Shown here piece after piece: positions 20,628 through 32,054 of a stretch of 64,000 nucleotides of DNA (the stretch's first letter is position 1; each line of letters starts with the position of its first letter). A program made the position numbers and the translations under genes. The stretch lies in the NCBI GenBank assembly GCA_963710745.1, contig CAVQBP010000011.1, positions 124,001 to 188,000 on the forward strand, read 5' to 3'. The notes under the pieces are model-generated. The model was given only the letters and a program-made list of their open reading frames with translations. It searched no databases and was not told the DNA's origin. The DNA is from CAVQBP01 sp963710745 (GTDB lineage: Bacteria; Bacteroidota; Ignavibacteria; Ignavibacteriales; Ignavibacteriaceae).

Positions 20628-21888
20628 ATCCGGTATCTATTTTTTGTAATAAAATATTTATGCGTTTAATGAGCTCCATCATCGCTCTTCCGTTATGGTA
20701 TGGACACTTCCAGGGATCAATTTTCCAGTCATTCCTGTAATAAGGTGATGGATCACCCGCAGGTTCTTCGAGGTATGGTATACCAAAACGGCTGACTTTT
20801 GTAAACCATTCACCTTTTTCATGATCGATCACATGTTCATTGATAAAATTCCATGCTGATTTTACTATTTTCCAGTATTTAAGATCGCCGGTTAACTGGT
20901 ATGCGTTCATGAAGCCTACCAGGTTTTCGGCCTGAAGCCACCAGTGTTTATTCGTTCTTATATGGCTTCCAAATTTTGTTGATTCCAGGAATAAGCCCCC
21001 ATCCTTATCAACCCCGGATCTTTCAACGGCAGCAGCCATTTTTATTGAGAGCAATTTCATTTTTTTTATAACAGTTTCGTCACCAAGTATTTCCGCGGCT
21101 TCCAGCAGCAGCCATGAAGCTTCTATATCATGACCGAATGAGCAGATTCCTTTTGATGATTCTGCTTCAATAAAATTATCATCAAAAAAAATCCCGAGAT
21201 GCCCGCTGCTTCTTATTATTTTTTCGATAAAAAGATTTAATATTTCTTTTAACCGGATTTTTACATTCTCATCTTTCCAGACTTTATAAAGAGCAGCATA
21301 TGCCTCCATTACATGCAGATGGGTGTTCATCGATTTTGGTTCATTGTTATCAGCCATCCGGTTCTCTTCATAAGGTTTCCAATCCCTGGTAAATGCTTCA
21401 AAATATCCGGTTTTATCTTTCGTTTTAGCTTCAAGCAAATGAAAAAACTTTTCAGCGATACCGAGAACTTCAGATGAAGAATTAAGCTCATAATATTTAC
21501 ATAACGCATAGATTACGAAAGCCTGTGCATAAGTATGCTTTATATCTAGAGCAAAACTATTATCAGGTTTCAGTTCCATGAAATATCCGCCATGCTCATG
21601 ATCTTCAAAATACGTTTGAAGAATATGATAAGCATAATCGGCCATCTTTATATATTCCGGATCATTATAGGATATTGCCGCTGCAGAAAATGTCCAGAGT
21701 ATCCTAGCATTCAATACACAGGATCTGTTTGCGGTTAAAACAGGTCTGTTATTCAGATCAACTGCACCATAAAAACCATCTCCCTTTTCATCAACACTAT
21801 ACTTCATCCAGTAAACCAGGATGTCATCCTGTAATTCTTTTTCGAAAATCTCCCTGAATTTTATCAATTCTTTTTTCAAATTTTTCAT
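20611..21888 (-). CDS. AGE-family sugar 2-epimerase (cellobiose/mannobiose 2-epimerase type)
   Basis: The 425-residue cytoplasmic protein has the (alpha/alpha)6 barrel of the N-acylglucosamine 2-epimerase family. RSCVLNARILWTFSAAAI, KHTYAQAFVIYALCKYY, GHDIEASWLLLEAAE, KHWWLQAENLVGFMNAY and CPYHNGRAMMEL carry the conserved Arg and His residues. NARILWTFSAA is the hallmark of the disaccharide (cellobiose/mannobiose) 2-epimerases rather than RnBP-type GlcNAc epimerases. In mannan pathways this enzyme makes Man-Glc for GH130, which is encoded four genes downstream. The next gene begins inside its last codons. Whether its substrate is a disaccharide or a ManNAc/GlcNAc monomer is not decided by sequence. 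Confidence 0.85.
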   Translation of the reverse strand: MKNLKKELIKFREIFEKELQDDILVYWMKYSVDEKGDGFYGAVDLNNRPVLTANRSCVLNARILWTFSAAAISYNDPEYIKMADYAYHILQTYFEDHEHGGYFMELKPDNSFALDIKHTYAQAFVIYALCKYYELNSSSEVLGIAEKFFHLLEAKTKDKTGYFEAFTRDWKPYEENRMADNNEPKSMNTHLHVMEAYAALYKVWKDENVKIRLKEILNLFIEKIIRSSGHLGIFFDDNFIEAESSKGICSFGHDIEASWLLLEAAEILGDETVIKKMKLLSIKMAAAVERSGVDKDGGLFLESTKFGSHIRTNKHWWLQAENLVGFMNAYQLTGDLKYWKIVKSAWNFINEHVIDHEKGEWFTKVSRFGIPYLEEPAGDPSPYYRNDWKIDPWKCPYHNGRAMMELIKRINILLQKIDTGYEIIQ

Positions 21889-21934
21889 TTAAAAAATTTT
21901 TGATATCACTTTATAATCTGTATAAACTATTAAT

Positions 21935-22048
21935 TTGAAAATTAATTCTGAGACTATAATTACCGAACAAACCGGTCAATAGCTGCAGGATAGTTAGTCC
22001 TTTGATTAGGTGTATTTTCATTTGTCCCGGTAAGAACATTTTGATTAC
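21935..22048 (-). pseudogene. 3' remnant of an additional TonB-dependent receptor
   Basis: The gap between receptor 2 and the epimerase encodes, with one frame change near 21967, NQNVLTGTNENTPNQRTNYP, then AAIDRF and FGNYSLRINF. Receptor 2 ends with INLTGTNETSLNERTDYPVT, IDRYGMFGNFGLRINF, so this is the last 35-40 residues of a related receptor. The expected stop after the terminal Phe is lost. Nothing upstream of it resembles a barrel. It is a vestige of a tandem duplication and deletion. Confidence 0.7.
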
Positions 22049-22161
22049 CTTTTTTAAATGTAATCCAGAATAGTTTCACTCTTAAACCAAATAATTATAC
22101 TTTAATAATTCTGAACATCATTTATAATTTTTGTTGAAAATAACTAAAATTAATTTTACAA

Positions 22162-25093
22162 TTAAAAATTAATCCTGAGTCCAAAATTCCCAAACATACC
22201 ATACCGATCAATTGTTACCGGATAATCAGTTCTTTCATTAAGACTAGTCTCATTTGTTCCTGTAAGATTAATGAGATCAAGAAAGAGCTGCAAATTATAC
22301 CAGGGAAGCGTTTGTCTGATTGAAATATCCCACCTGACTGATTTGTCCGAAATAACCCTGTTCTGCAGCCAGAAATCAGCCTGCTGAAAAATATTATTTA
22401 TATACACCACCGATACTCTGCCTGAAAACCCTTTATAATCAATTCCGAATGAGGAATTAACAATATCATTAGGTTGATTTAGAAGCCGTGTTTTATAGAA
22501 TGTGTTGTCAATATTCATTGTATAGGAACCATCCTCTTTATAATCGACATTAACCTCAGCTTTTGGGTATGCAGCCCGGGAGAATATATGTGAATAATTA
22601 ATTGTAAATACAATCCATGAAAATGGTTTCGGGAGATACCAGAAATGCGTCTGCCACTCTGTTTCAATACCCCAGAGATCTATAGGGATCGGACTATTAA
22701 TATAAGTGCTGAAAGTATATAATTGATTCCTGTTCTGCGGCAAATCGGGGTATTCGCTTAAATCCGTAAGATATGTATTTGATGAAAAGACAAGATTTTT
22801 TATTCTTTTTTTGAATCCGTTTATAGTAAATAAACCAATTTCATTATTAAAGAAAGAAAACACAAGATCATAATTCTCCGAGGTAGCCGGCTTTAATTCA
22901 TAATTATTATAAACAATTGAAGTCCTGTCGACTGAATAGCTGGGCACTATTGCCGCATAGGGCGGATAGTTTAAGGTATTTGTATATGCAAAGTGAATCT
23001 GAAGCCAGTGAAATGGTGTATAAATGAGATGAACCATTGGAAGCCAGTATCCGTGAGCCACTGTTTTTGTAGCAGTCTTATATAGATAATTCTCAGGGTA
23101 AGTTTTTTCTATTCTGTAGCCGAAATATTTTGTAGTAAGATTTTGATACCGGATACCTGGAAGCAGTGTTACTAAATCGCCGAAATTAATGTTTGTCATT
23201 ATATATGCTGCACTTTTGTCTTCAGTACCATGATAATCAGGAATGGTTGAATTATACTGATCAGATTTAGTAAGCCCGGGAGTCCAGATCAGATCATAAA
23301 TTAAGTTTGTAAGGTTTATATCTACGGGGTAAGAAATTGAATAATCCCCGTTGAAAAAATTTCCGAATGAATAACTATTATCTATAAAGTTCTTTATAGT
23401 CGGACTGTAATTGTAGGTTTGAAATCCTTTATAGGTCTTTAATATTTGTGAAATTGTGACCTCCGGAGGTGACGCAGGGCCCGACCATAAGTTCTCATCA
23501 TATGTCCGTTTACGGTATTGGTACATTCCTCCGAATTTTATATTTGCCCTGAAAAAATCTGAAAACCAATAGTCAGATTTTAAATCAATTGCTGCAGTTA
23601 ATGCCCTGTCTCTTACAGACTTCGAATTATCGGAAATTCCGCTGTACCTGGCAGCGGATTCATACGGAACCGCCAAAGATGCAATGGCTTTGGGTGTTAA
23701 CTTCGAATAGTTTCCATTACGGGAAAAACCACCATACCTCTGATTAAACGAAATTGATAAATTTTTTGGTGAAAGACTTTCGGAATAAGCATGAGCAACT
23801 TTAAGATCAATGTTAAAGAAAGGAATTTCTTGTTTAATACTAAAAATGTTTACAATTGAGTTTAATTTATCGCGGATATCAGCAGCCGAATAATAAATAG
23901 AATTCGATTGAGGTAAGATTGATTCTCCCCTTACCACTCTTTTAATATCATACCTGGAGAAAAGATTTTTAAACCCGATCTCACCAGAGAAATATTTATA
24001 ATCTAAAACAGCAGTTAAATCCTCTCTTTCATTTCTGCTTACATAATCACCTAAACCAACAAATGTGATATCAGGAGTTCCCTGATCGCCATGGAATTTA
24101 TCATTCAGGTAATAACCGGCACCCAGAGTATTCCCCCCGGGATTTCTATTTTCAACTGAGCCCTGTAAAAAGAATCCAAGCTTTTGTGAAAAGAAACGCT
24201 GCTGATAAGTTCCAGATAGTCTGTAATTATTATAATTATTCTTTAAAGCATTAAATCCTCCCTGCATTACCATTTCGAAAGAAGGTGAATTTGAACTATC
24301 GTAAGCTGCTTTCTTTTAAATCAAAATTTACTACGCCTCCAAGCACTGCGGCATCCATATCGGGCGTAATAGCTTTTATTACTTCTACACCTCCGAGTAT
24401 TCCCGATGAAATCATACTTAAATTTGTAGACCTGTCTCCCACTAAAGTTGATTGGGTATACTCTCCGTTAACTGCAATATTAGGGGGAAGCTGAATTCCA
24501 TCAATGGTTACCTGGTTATATTGAGGAGACAGTCCGCGTATAACGAGTTCAGCACCTTCTCCGCCATTCCTGATGAGTGAAACTCCGGGAAGCCTTGCTG
24601 CAACATCTGCAGCATTTACATCCGGCAATTCCTGTATGCGGGATGACGAAACGACGTTCTTAATCTGCTCTGAATTTAACTGCCTGGTGATTGCTTCATT
24701 CTGACCAACAGCCTGGGATGTTACTGTTACTGTTTTCCCTTCTATACTTGCGGGGATTAATTTGATTACTGTCTCAAGTGTCCGGTTTGCTTTTAGGGTT
24801 ACTTCAAATTCTTTTGCTCTATAACCAACGAAAGAAGCTTTTACTGAATATTTACCGGGCGGAACATTACGGAGCATAAATTTACCTTCATTTTCAGTGG
24901 CCGTGCCAAAACTTGTTCCCACCAGAATAATGTTTGCCCCTGGTAAAATATCTTTACTTACCGAGTCAATAACCGTACCTTTTATTGATGCTGTCTGGGC
25001 TAAAAGAATATTCAGATAAAATAAGAAAAATAAGAAGAAATTTACTGCTAGTAATTTTTTATTTATTTTCATGATTACCTCCCCGCAAAGCAA
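22162..25093 (-). CDS. TonB-dependent outer-membrane receptor, copy 2 (one frameshift)
   Basis: The order is signal peptide (MKINKKLLAVNFFLFFLFYL region), carboxypeptidase-regulatory-like domain (SIKGTVIDSVSKDILPGANI), plug (ARLPGVSLIRNGGEGAELVI, YNQVTIDGIQLPP, IKAITPDMDAAVLGGVVNFD) and a 22-strand type barrel ending in FGNFGLRINF, with the terminal aromatic residue required for outer-membrane insertion. Total length is about 977 residues. One extra A near 24310 splits the frame after VVNFDLKE; removing it gives AAYDSSNSPSFEMVMQGG. The family pumps large oligosaccharides using TonB energy. There is no SusD lipoprotein next to it, so it is not a canonical SusC. A TATCTTTA box lies 38 bases upstream of the start. 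Confidence 0.87.
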
Positions 25094-25130
25094 CCACAGA
25101 CCGAAAATAAGGCATCGGCTAAATTCACAT

Positions 25131-25138
25131 TAAAGATA
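25131..25138 (-). promoter_or_regulatory. candidate -7 promoter element (TATCTTTA) for receptor 2
   Basis: The minus strand reads TATCTTTA, 38 bases before the receptor 2 start codon and seven of eight with TAnnTTTG. A TTTG lies about 24 bases further upstream, somewhat too far for a standard -33 element. Tentative. Confidence 0.35.
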
Positions 25139-25239
25139 ATCATCAGCTAATTTTCTATCCTGCAAATTTTTTAATTCATATTTTTGAGATGTCAGGATTT
25201 ATTTTTTAATCTCAAGTGCTCTTATACTTCCGGTTATAA

Positions 25240-28162
25240 TTAAAATTGAACTCTTACTCCGAGATCACCTGTCATACCGTATCTTTCAATAGTAACAGGG
25301 AAACCGTTTTTTTGATTAATATCAGTATCGTTTTCGCCGGTAATATTATTCAGGTTTAAGAATACCTGGACACCATACCATGGCAGCTCCTGCTTTACTG
25401 AAAGATCCCATCGAATATATTTATCGGAGTTAACCCTGTTCTGCATCCAGAAATCAGGCTGTTTAAATATATTATCCTGGTATAACATTGAAAGCCGGCT
25501 GGAGAATCCCTTATAATCAACTCCAATAGCAAAATTCATAATGTCATTCGGCTGGTTCAGCATTCTTGTTGTATAAAATGTGTCTATTACGGTTCTTGTA
25601 AATGTACCATCCGGATTATAAACAATATTTAATTCGCTTCTCGGGTAGCTGGCTTCGGAAAAAATATGAGTATAATTGATATTAAATACAACCCATGAAA
25701 AAGGCTCAGGTAAATACCAGAAATGAGTCTGCCAGTCTGTTTCAATTCCCCATATATCAATTGCTTTAGGATTATTTATGAATGTATTAAATTGATATAA
25801 TTGATTTCTGATTCTGAGGTAATTCTGGATAAGCGCTTAAGTCGGTCATATAAGTTGTAGATGCAAAGATTAAATTTTCAATTCTTTTCTTAAATCCGTC
25901 TATTGTAAATAATCCAAGCTCATTATTATAAAATGACAGAACCAGGTCATAATTTTCCGAAGTTGCCGGTTTTAAATTATAATTATTGTATGAAATTGAA
26001 TTCGTACTGATCTCATATCTTGGCACAATGGCATTATAATCTGGATAATTTAGTGTATGGGTATATGCAAAATGTACCTGCATCCAGTTCAAAGGTTTAT
26101 AAATCAGATGGATCATCGGAAGCCAGTAACCATTCGGTCTTGTGACGGTAGTATCGGTAACTTTATATCCGCCGGGAATTTGCTCTGTTCTATGGCCGAA
26201 ATAGCTTGTTGTTAAATTCTGATACCGTACTCCGGGAAGAATAGTAATACATCTCTCCGAGATTAAAGGTAGCCATTACATAACCAGCGCTTTTTTTCTC
26301 GTTTCCATTATAATCAAATACCGAGGAAACATTTTTAACATTCTGAAAACTTTCGGGAGAAGCTCCGACCCGGACAAGATCATAAATGGTATGCATAAAG
26401 TTTACATCTATCGGGTAATACATTGAGTAATCACCGTTAAGAAAGCTTCCGTACGAATATGCTATTATCAACAAAATTTCTTACAGTTACACTGCTCCCG
26501 TAAGTCTGCATCCAAGGATAATATTTCAGAATTTTACCAACTGTATTCCCTCCTCCAAGAGAAATATTAGGCCCGAGTCCGTAATTATAATCATATGATC
26601 TTTCCCGGTATTGATACATACCTCCGAATTTTATTTTAGCCGTTAAAAAATCTGAAATAACATACTGGGTTTGCAGATCAATTGAACCTGTTAATGTTCT
26701 GTCTCTTGAAAAATTTGATGAAGAAGTAATTGTTTCTAAACGGGCAATTGAATCGTCTGGGTACTGCCAACGTTACTAATTGTTTAGGATTCAATTTTGA
26801 TAAGTTCCCCATACCGGATAAATCGGCATTCTGCTGCCAGAATGTAAATGATAAATTCCCAGGATTATGATTTTCCGAATAAGTATGAGATAGTTTTATA
26901 TCTGCATGGAAAACCGGCAGATCCTGCTTGATACTGATAAGATTAGTAATCACATTTAATTTATTTCTTGAATCAGCAGCAGAATAATACATCCAGTTTC
27001 GACTAGGATTTATTGATTCTGATCTGGAAACTGGTCTGGTATTACTGGCACTGAAGAAATTATAAAAATCAATTTCACCCGATGAGTGGGTGTAGTCCAT
27101 TACCGCAGTAATCCCGTCTCTTTCAAGCATTCTGGAAACATCTGTCATGCTTAATGAATTAAGATCAGGTATTCCCTGATCTCCATGGGTTTTATCGTTC
27201 AGTTGATAATTAACGCCCAATTCGTTTGAACTCCGGTCGCGTTTTTCTATTGAACCGAGCAAAAACAAACCTAACTTTTGATCAAAATACCTCTGTTCAT
27301 AAGAACCTACGAGCATGTAATCATTAGTTGTATTCTTTAAAGCATTATGGCTTCCTTGAATTTGAAGACCAAAAGTGGGAGATACACCTTTCACAGCTTT
27401 TCTTAATCCGAAATTTACCACACCTCCGAGTACGGCAGCATCCATATCGGGAGTGATTGCTTTTATCACTTCAATGCCGCCCAGCATACTTGAGGAAATC
27501 ATACTAAGATTAGTTGCCCTGTCACCCATTAAAGAGCCTTGAGAATTCGGATCATTTGATACTACATTCCCGGGAAGCTGAATACCGTCAATTGTGATCT
27601 CATTATATTGGGGCGAAAGACCGCGAATCACAACCTGCGAACCTTCACCTCCCTCCCTGATAATTGAAACACCAGGCAGCCTTGCAACGGACTCAGCTGC
27701 ATTGGCATCCGGCAGCTCCTGTATACGTGCCAAAGAAACCACATTCTTAATTTGATCTGAAGATAACTGCTGATTAATCGCTTCATTCTGACCGCTGGCT
27801 TGAGCTGTTACGGTTACGGTTTGTCCTTCTATACTTGCCGGATATAATTTAATATCCGTTTCAAATATTCTGCCTGCTTTTATTTCAGCATCAAACTCAT
27901 TTGTTTTATAACCCACATATGAAGTTTTAATTTTATATTTGCCTGCAGGAATATTCCTTATAATAAATCTTCCTTCATTATCACTGGCCGCACCGATGCT
28001 GGTACCAAGTAATATAATATTTGCTCCCGGCAATGATTCTTTTGTTAATGCATCAACAACTTTCCCTCTTATCGTTACTGTTTGAGCAGAAAGTATATTT
28101 ACAAACAGCAAGGTTATGAAAAGTATATTAAACGGCAGCAGTCCGGAACTCCCTTTTAACAT
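25240..28162 (-). CDS. TonB-dependent outer-membrane receptor, copy 3 (four frameshifts)
   Basis: It has the same architecture as copy 2: signal peptide, regulatory-like domain (TIRGKVVDALTKESLPGANI), plug with ARLPGVSIIREGGEGSQVVI, and a barrel ending GMTGDLGVRVQF. Breaks near 26760, 26460, 26249 and 25806 are each repaired by removing one base, giving for example LAVPDDSIARLETITSS, VDNSYSYGSFLNGDYSM, MITILPGVRYQNLTT and QNQNQLYQF. The rest of the coding sequence is free of stops, so this does not look like long-standing decay. It directly follows the GH18 gene (89-base gap), which suggests import of the oligosaccharides that enzyme releases. Confidence 0.85.
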
Positions 28163-28251
28163 AAATACCTCTTATTTATTAATATTATAAAACGGATAGA
28201 CAAATTTTTAAGATTCATTTTGATAAAGAATAATTTTCATCAATTATTTCA

Positions 28252-29460
28252 TTAACGTAAAAGGATCATTTTTTTGATACTGTTTCTACCGCCGGCCGTT
28301 AAACGGTAGAAATAAATTCCGCTGGGTAACTGAGTACCGTTGAAATTCACACTATGTTTCCCTGCATTTTCATTGCCGTTTATCAAGGAGGTTATTTCCC
28401 TGCCAAGAATATCATATACAATCAAAGAGACACGTCCGCTTTCAGCAAGTTCAAAACTAATAGTAGTTGCAGGATTAAACGGATTTGGATAGTTCTGCTT
28501 AAGTCTGAATTCCTTCACCGGATCATTTTCATGAGAACCATCGTTATTTACATAAGTTGCAGGTAACGTTAAAGACCTGAATACCGAATCGGTATATGAC
28601 TTCAGGTTGTTTGCTGCATATACCATGATCCCTGCTTTGATGCCGGAAGAAGGCTGCCAGGCCGCAACGCCTGAACCGAAATTCAAATCATTATCGTCAT
28701 TCAGTACACCAATCATAGTTTTTGAAGCACCAATAGAATCCGCCCATTGATTGAAGCGGCCTGTATAATCAGAATTAAAATAAGCCATGTCCATTAAAAA
28801 ATTCAGATGCTCCATAATATCTTTTGATCTCCCGATTTCATAACCGGGTTCTCCCCAGTATCCTTTAAACATGGCCGCAATGTAGATCTGCGAATCGCTG
28901 TTGGAAGACATAGGTCCGAAATATTTACCAATTTCCTTTAATAGCATTTTATAGTTATCGTTTCCTGCCGCTCTATGCTCAATGTCCAGGGAAATACCAT
29001 CCAGATGGAGCGAATCAATAGCACAGGTTTTAATGAATTCTGCAAATTGCTTATAGTTTAATTTTTCCCCGTCATAAGTAGTAAACACGACTGCAGAATC
29101 CCATGAAGGTTTATCGTCAACATTCATTAAAACCTTAATACCTCTTGCCTGCAGAATCCTTACATCCCTGAGAATTTCACTATAATAATGATAGTTTACA
29201 TTTCTCATCCAGCCCGTAGAATAATGGATAGAATCAGCCAGTTCCCATAAGGTTCCCTCAAATATGACAACAATATTGGCTTCATCGGTAAAAGATGTAA
29301 GAGGATAGTGATCGGGACCGCCGGAATCAAAAACATAGTATGCAACTTTATTATCACCGGGAGCAGGAAGTTCATTTTTAAAATTCTGAATTGCTGTACC
29401 GCTATCGGTCAGCAAAATCAATAAAAGTATAATAATTCCGGAAGATAATTTTTTTTTCAT
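28252..29460 (-). CDS. GH18 endo-beta-N-acetylglucosaminidase-like enzyme with T9SS sorting domain
   Basis: The 402-residue protein has a signal peptide (MKKKLSSGIIILLLILLTDS). Its GH18 barrel has the catalytic signature LDGISLDIEH, with Glu161 as acid and Asp159 as its partner. The C-terminal T9SS sorting domain runs from FRLKQNYPNPFNPATT to KKMILLR. Family knowledge: bacterial GH18 proteins of this size with the DGxxxDxE pattern, encoded beside mannosidases, are usually endoglycosidases. They cut between the two core GlcNAc residues of N-glycans, leaving Man-beta-GlcNAc ends that suit GH130. The sorting domain predicts attachment to the cell surface. It is intact and lies between GH94 and receptor 3. 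A chitinase is the alternative. Confidence 0.83.
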   Translation of the reverse strand: MKKKLSSGIIILLLILLTDSGTAIQNFKNELPAPGDNKVAYYVFDSGGPDHYPLTSFTDEANIVVIFEGTLWELADSIHYSTGWMRNVNYHYYSEILRDVRILQARGIKVLMNVDDKPSWDSAVVFTTYDGEKLNYKQFAEFIKTCAIDSLHLDGISLDIEHRAAGNDNYKMLLKEIGKYFGPMSSNSDSQIYIAAMFKGYWGEPGYEIGRSKDIMEHLNFLMDMAYFNSDYTGRFNQWADSIGASKTMIGVLNDDNDLNFGSGVAAWQPSSGIKAGIMVYAANNLKSYTDSVFRSLTLPATYVNNDGSHENDPVKEFRLKQNYPNPFNPATTISFELAESGRVSLIVYDILGREITSLINGNENAGKHSVNFNGTQLPSGIYFYRLTAGGRNSIKKMILLR

Positions 29461-29636
29461 TATGTGAATTCGTTCTTTAAGATTTCCCGCTTTAATTAAA
29501 AAGCACTTTAATTTATTCCTTATTATTTTTCTATAAGAATATTTTTAAAAGCTTCCGTGCTTTATTTGTTATAATTCCAAATGAATAAAGAAGAGTTTTC
29601 AGGGTATCTGCAGTTTAAGAACCAGAAAAAGCAACT

Positions 29637-32054
29637 TCAATTATATTTTACTAACCTTTCCTTTTTATTTTCCACCAGTTCATTTCCCATAATGATTTTA
29701 ACTTTGCAGACTTCTTTTTCAGATATTGGAAGGATATTCCCTTCTATTTCCGCTCCGTCAACAGTAATGGATTTCAGACCTCTTTCTATCCCGGAAGGAT
29801 TTTCAATTTCTATTATATATTTAGTTTTCCTGAAGACTCTTTCAACTATAAATGATTTCCATTCCGAGGGAATTACAGGATCAATTAATAATCCTTTATA
29901 TGTAGGTCTGATGCCCAGTATAAAATCAAAGGATATTCTGTACATCCATGCCGCCGTACCGGTCTGCCATGAATGGCTTGCTTTTCCGCCATTCTCATGT
30001 TCGTCGCTTGTAATATACTGCGAATAAACGTAAGGTTCGGCATGATAAACAGCAGGATCAATCTTATTAGGCAACAGCTTTTTGTAATATTCAAATGCCT
30101 GGTTGCCTCTGCCCATCATACACTCAGCCTGTATCAGCCAGGTAGTTGTATGATTAAATACAGCACCATTTTCTTTTTTACCGGCTGTACACCTGGTAAT
30201 TAAACCGATATTAGGATCAATTTCTTTAAATGCGGGAGAGCAAATTTTTGGTCCGAACTCAGAATCAAGATGCTTCTTAACACTATTTAACGAAGATATC
30301 AGCCTGTCTTTATCGGGCATATCTGCTATTACCGGCCAGCTCTGCGTATTAATAAAAATTTTACCGTATTTATTTTCTTTCGAACCTATTTTTCTATCAT
30401 TGTCTCCAAATGCTCTTATATACCATTCTCCGTCCCAGCAATGCTCATCAATACTCCGGCAGATCTTATCCCTTAACATTATAATATCAGCAGTATCAAA
30501 ATCAATATTTTCAAATAATTCAACTAATCTGTTCAGCATAGCGACATAGAACATACCTCCCCAGACACTCTCACCGCCGTTGTCACCGCCGATATAATCC
30601 AGTGTATCGTTCCAGTCACCTCTGCCGAAAATCGGCAGATTATGTTTTGCAAGATTATTTTTTACAAAATCAACTACCGCAAGCAGATGCTCAAGGATAG
30701 TCCCCTCCTTCTTATCAACAAAAGGAACCGTTTGATTTAAAATTGAAAAATTCCCAGTTTCTTTAATGTAAGCTGTCACTGCAAGGATAAACCAAAGAGG
30801 ATCGTCGCAATGTTTTGTAAGCTCACCGTTCCCGTCATTATAAAAATGATGATATGCTCTGCCGTCTGAAAACATCTGACGTGCTAAAAACATAATACGT
30901 TCATAAGCTTTATCAGGCATCGAAATTGTAACGGCAATAATATCCTGCGAAGTATCCCTGAAACCAAAACCACGGCTTATCCCCCAATAATAGAAGCTTG
31001 CAACTCTACCCACGTCAAATGCAACCTTGGCCTGATATTGAATCCAGTAGTTCATAAAAGTATTAACTTCTTCATCAGGAGTCTTAGCTACTGCATAGCT
31101 GAAAAATTTGTCCCAGTTTTCTTTAACTTTACTTAATGCCTTTTCAACAGAAATCGAATCCTGATATAAGGAAGTAATCTTACTTTTTTTCTGTTCAAAT
31201 TCCTGCTTTGGAATAACACCTAAAGAAAAAATTATATCTTTTGATTCGCCAGGTTTAATTTCTATATCAATCTGCAAAACCCCTACAGCATTTCCGTGAT
31301 CAGTATCCTTGCAAGATAAACTCCCATTCTCGATAGCTTCGGGATTATTCTCATTCCTGTATAAGCCGATAAATCTTTCTCTTAAAGTTTCATATTTAAC
31401 AACAGGATGATTAACAGTAAAGAACGCCCATTGATCCCATTCCTGGTTTTCCTGCTGCTGTGTTCCGTTTGATTGAGTAATCCAGTAAGTTTTAGTTGCA
31501 AAAATCGAATTTAATTTTTTATCGAAATATACCCTGTTGAAATGCTGATCATCGCACTGATTAATTATATCTACCAATCCGTGCCCCAATGCAAATTCGA
31601 TATATCCGAATAATGATAATCTCCGGGTTTTTTTTGAATTGTTGGTAATAGTAGCTTTCCAGATTTCCCTCTGATCGTCCTGGGGAACAAAATATAAGAC
31701 AGAAGATTTTATATCATTTATCTCGGCATCAATTTTCGTATATCCGAATCCGTGAACAACATTATACGATTCAGGGTTTTTTCCGACAGGCTGCCACGAC
31801 AAACTCCAAAACTCTGAACTATCGATGTCTTTGATATAGATATATTTCCCCGGACGATCAGGAGGCAAATCATTTATCCTGTACCTGGTAATTCTACCAT
31901 GAAGCGGATTTTTATAATAGCTTATTCCTCCCCCGTTATTAGAAATTGTAGCAAAATAATTTTCGTTATAGATATAATTGATCCATGGAGTTGGTGTTTT
32001 TACATTGGTTATTATAAATTCTTTACCATTTTTAGAAAAATGACCAAACTCCAT
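29637..32054 (-). CDS. GH94 inverting beta-glycoside phosphorylase (cellobiose/chitobiose type)
   Basis: The cytoplasmic 805-residue protein has no signal peptide. The N-terminal beta-sandwich carries the family start MEFGHFSKNGKEFIITN and TPTPWINYIYNENYFATISN. The (alpha/alpha)6 barrel contains FRDTSQD (366-371 region), GRGDWNDTLDYIGG with Asp483 as general acid, TRCTAGKKENGAVFNHTT and SHSWQTGTAAWMYR. It would phosphorolyse a beta-linked glucosyl or GlcNAc disaccharide, saving one ATP. Cellobiose is the textbook substrate. In this locus N,N'-diacetylchitobiose from the glycan core is a reasonable alternative, but I cannot separate the two by eye. The coding frame is intact. Confidence 0.87.
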   Translation of the reverse strand: MEFGHFSKNGKEFIITNVKTPTPWINYIYNENYFATISNNGGGISYYKNPLHGRITRYRINDLPPDRPGKYIYIKDIDSSEFWSLSWQPVGKNPESYNVVHGFGYTKIDAEINDIKSSVLYFVPQDDQREIWKATITNNSKKTRRLSLFGYIEFALGHGLVDIINQCDDQHFNRVYFDKKLNSIFATKTYWITQSNGTQQQENQEWDQWAFFTVNHPVVKYETLRERFIGLYRNENNPEAIENGSLSCKDTDHGNAVGVLQIDIEIKPGESKDIIFSLGVIPKQEFEQKKSKITSLYQDSISVEKALSKVKENWDKFFSYAVAKTPDEEVNTFMNYWIQYQAKVAFDVGRVASFYYWGISRGFGFRDTSQDIIAVTISMPDKAYERIMFLARQMFSDGRAYHHFYNDGNGELTKHCDDPLWFILAVTAYIKETGNFSILNQTVPFVDKKEGTILEHLLAVVDFVKNNLAKHNLPIFGRGDWNDTLDYIGGDNGGESVWGGMFYVAMLNRLVELFENIDFDTADIIMLRDKICRSIDEHCWDGEWYIRAFGDNDRKIGSKENKYGKIFINTQSWPVIADMPDKDRLISSLNSVKKHLDSEFGPKICSPAFKEIDPNIGLITRCTAGKKENGAVFNHTTTWLIQAECMMGRGNQAFEYYKKLLPNKIDPAVYHAEPYVYSQYITSDEHENGGKASHSWQTGTAAWMYRISFDFILGIRPTYKGLLIDPVIPSEWKSFIVERVFRKTKYIIEIENPSGIERGLKSITVDGAEIEGNILPISEKEVCKVKIIMGNELVENKKERLVKYN

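Noticed and set aside
21889..22161. Independent small gene between receptor 2 and the epimerase
   Set aside because: The only coding-like segment is the receptor remnant; there is no start codon or ribosome-binding site of its own.
29581..30027. Plus-strand open frame across the 3' end of GH94
   Set aside because: It mostly lies antisense to the GH94 gene and has no protein family features.
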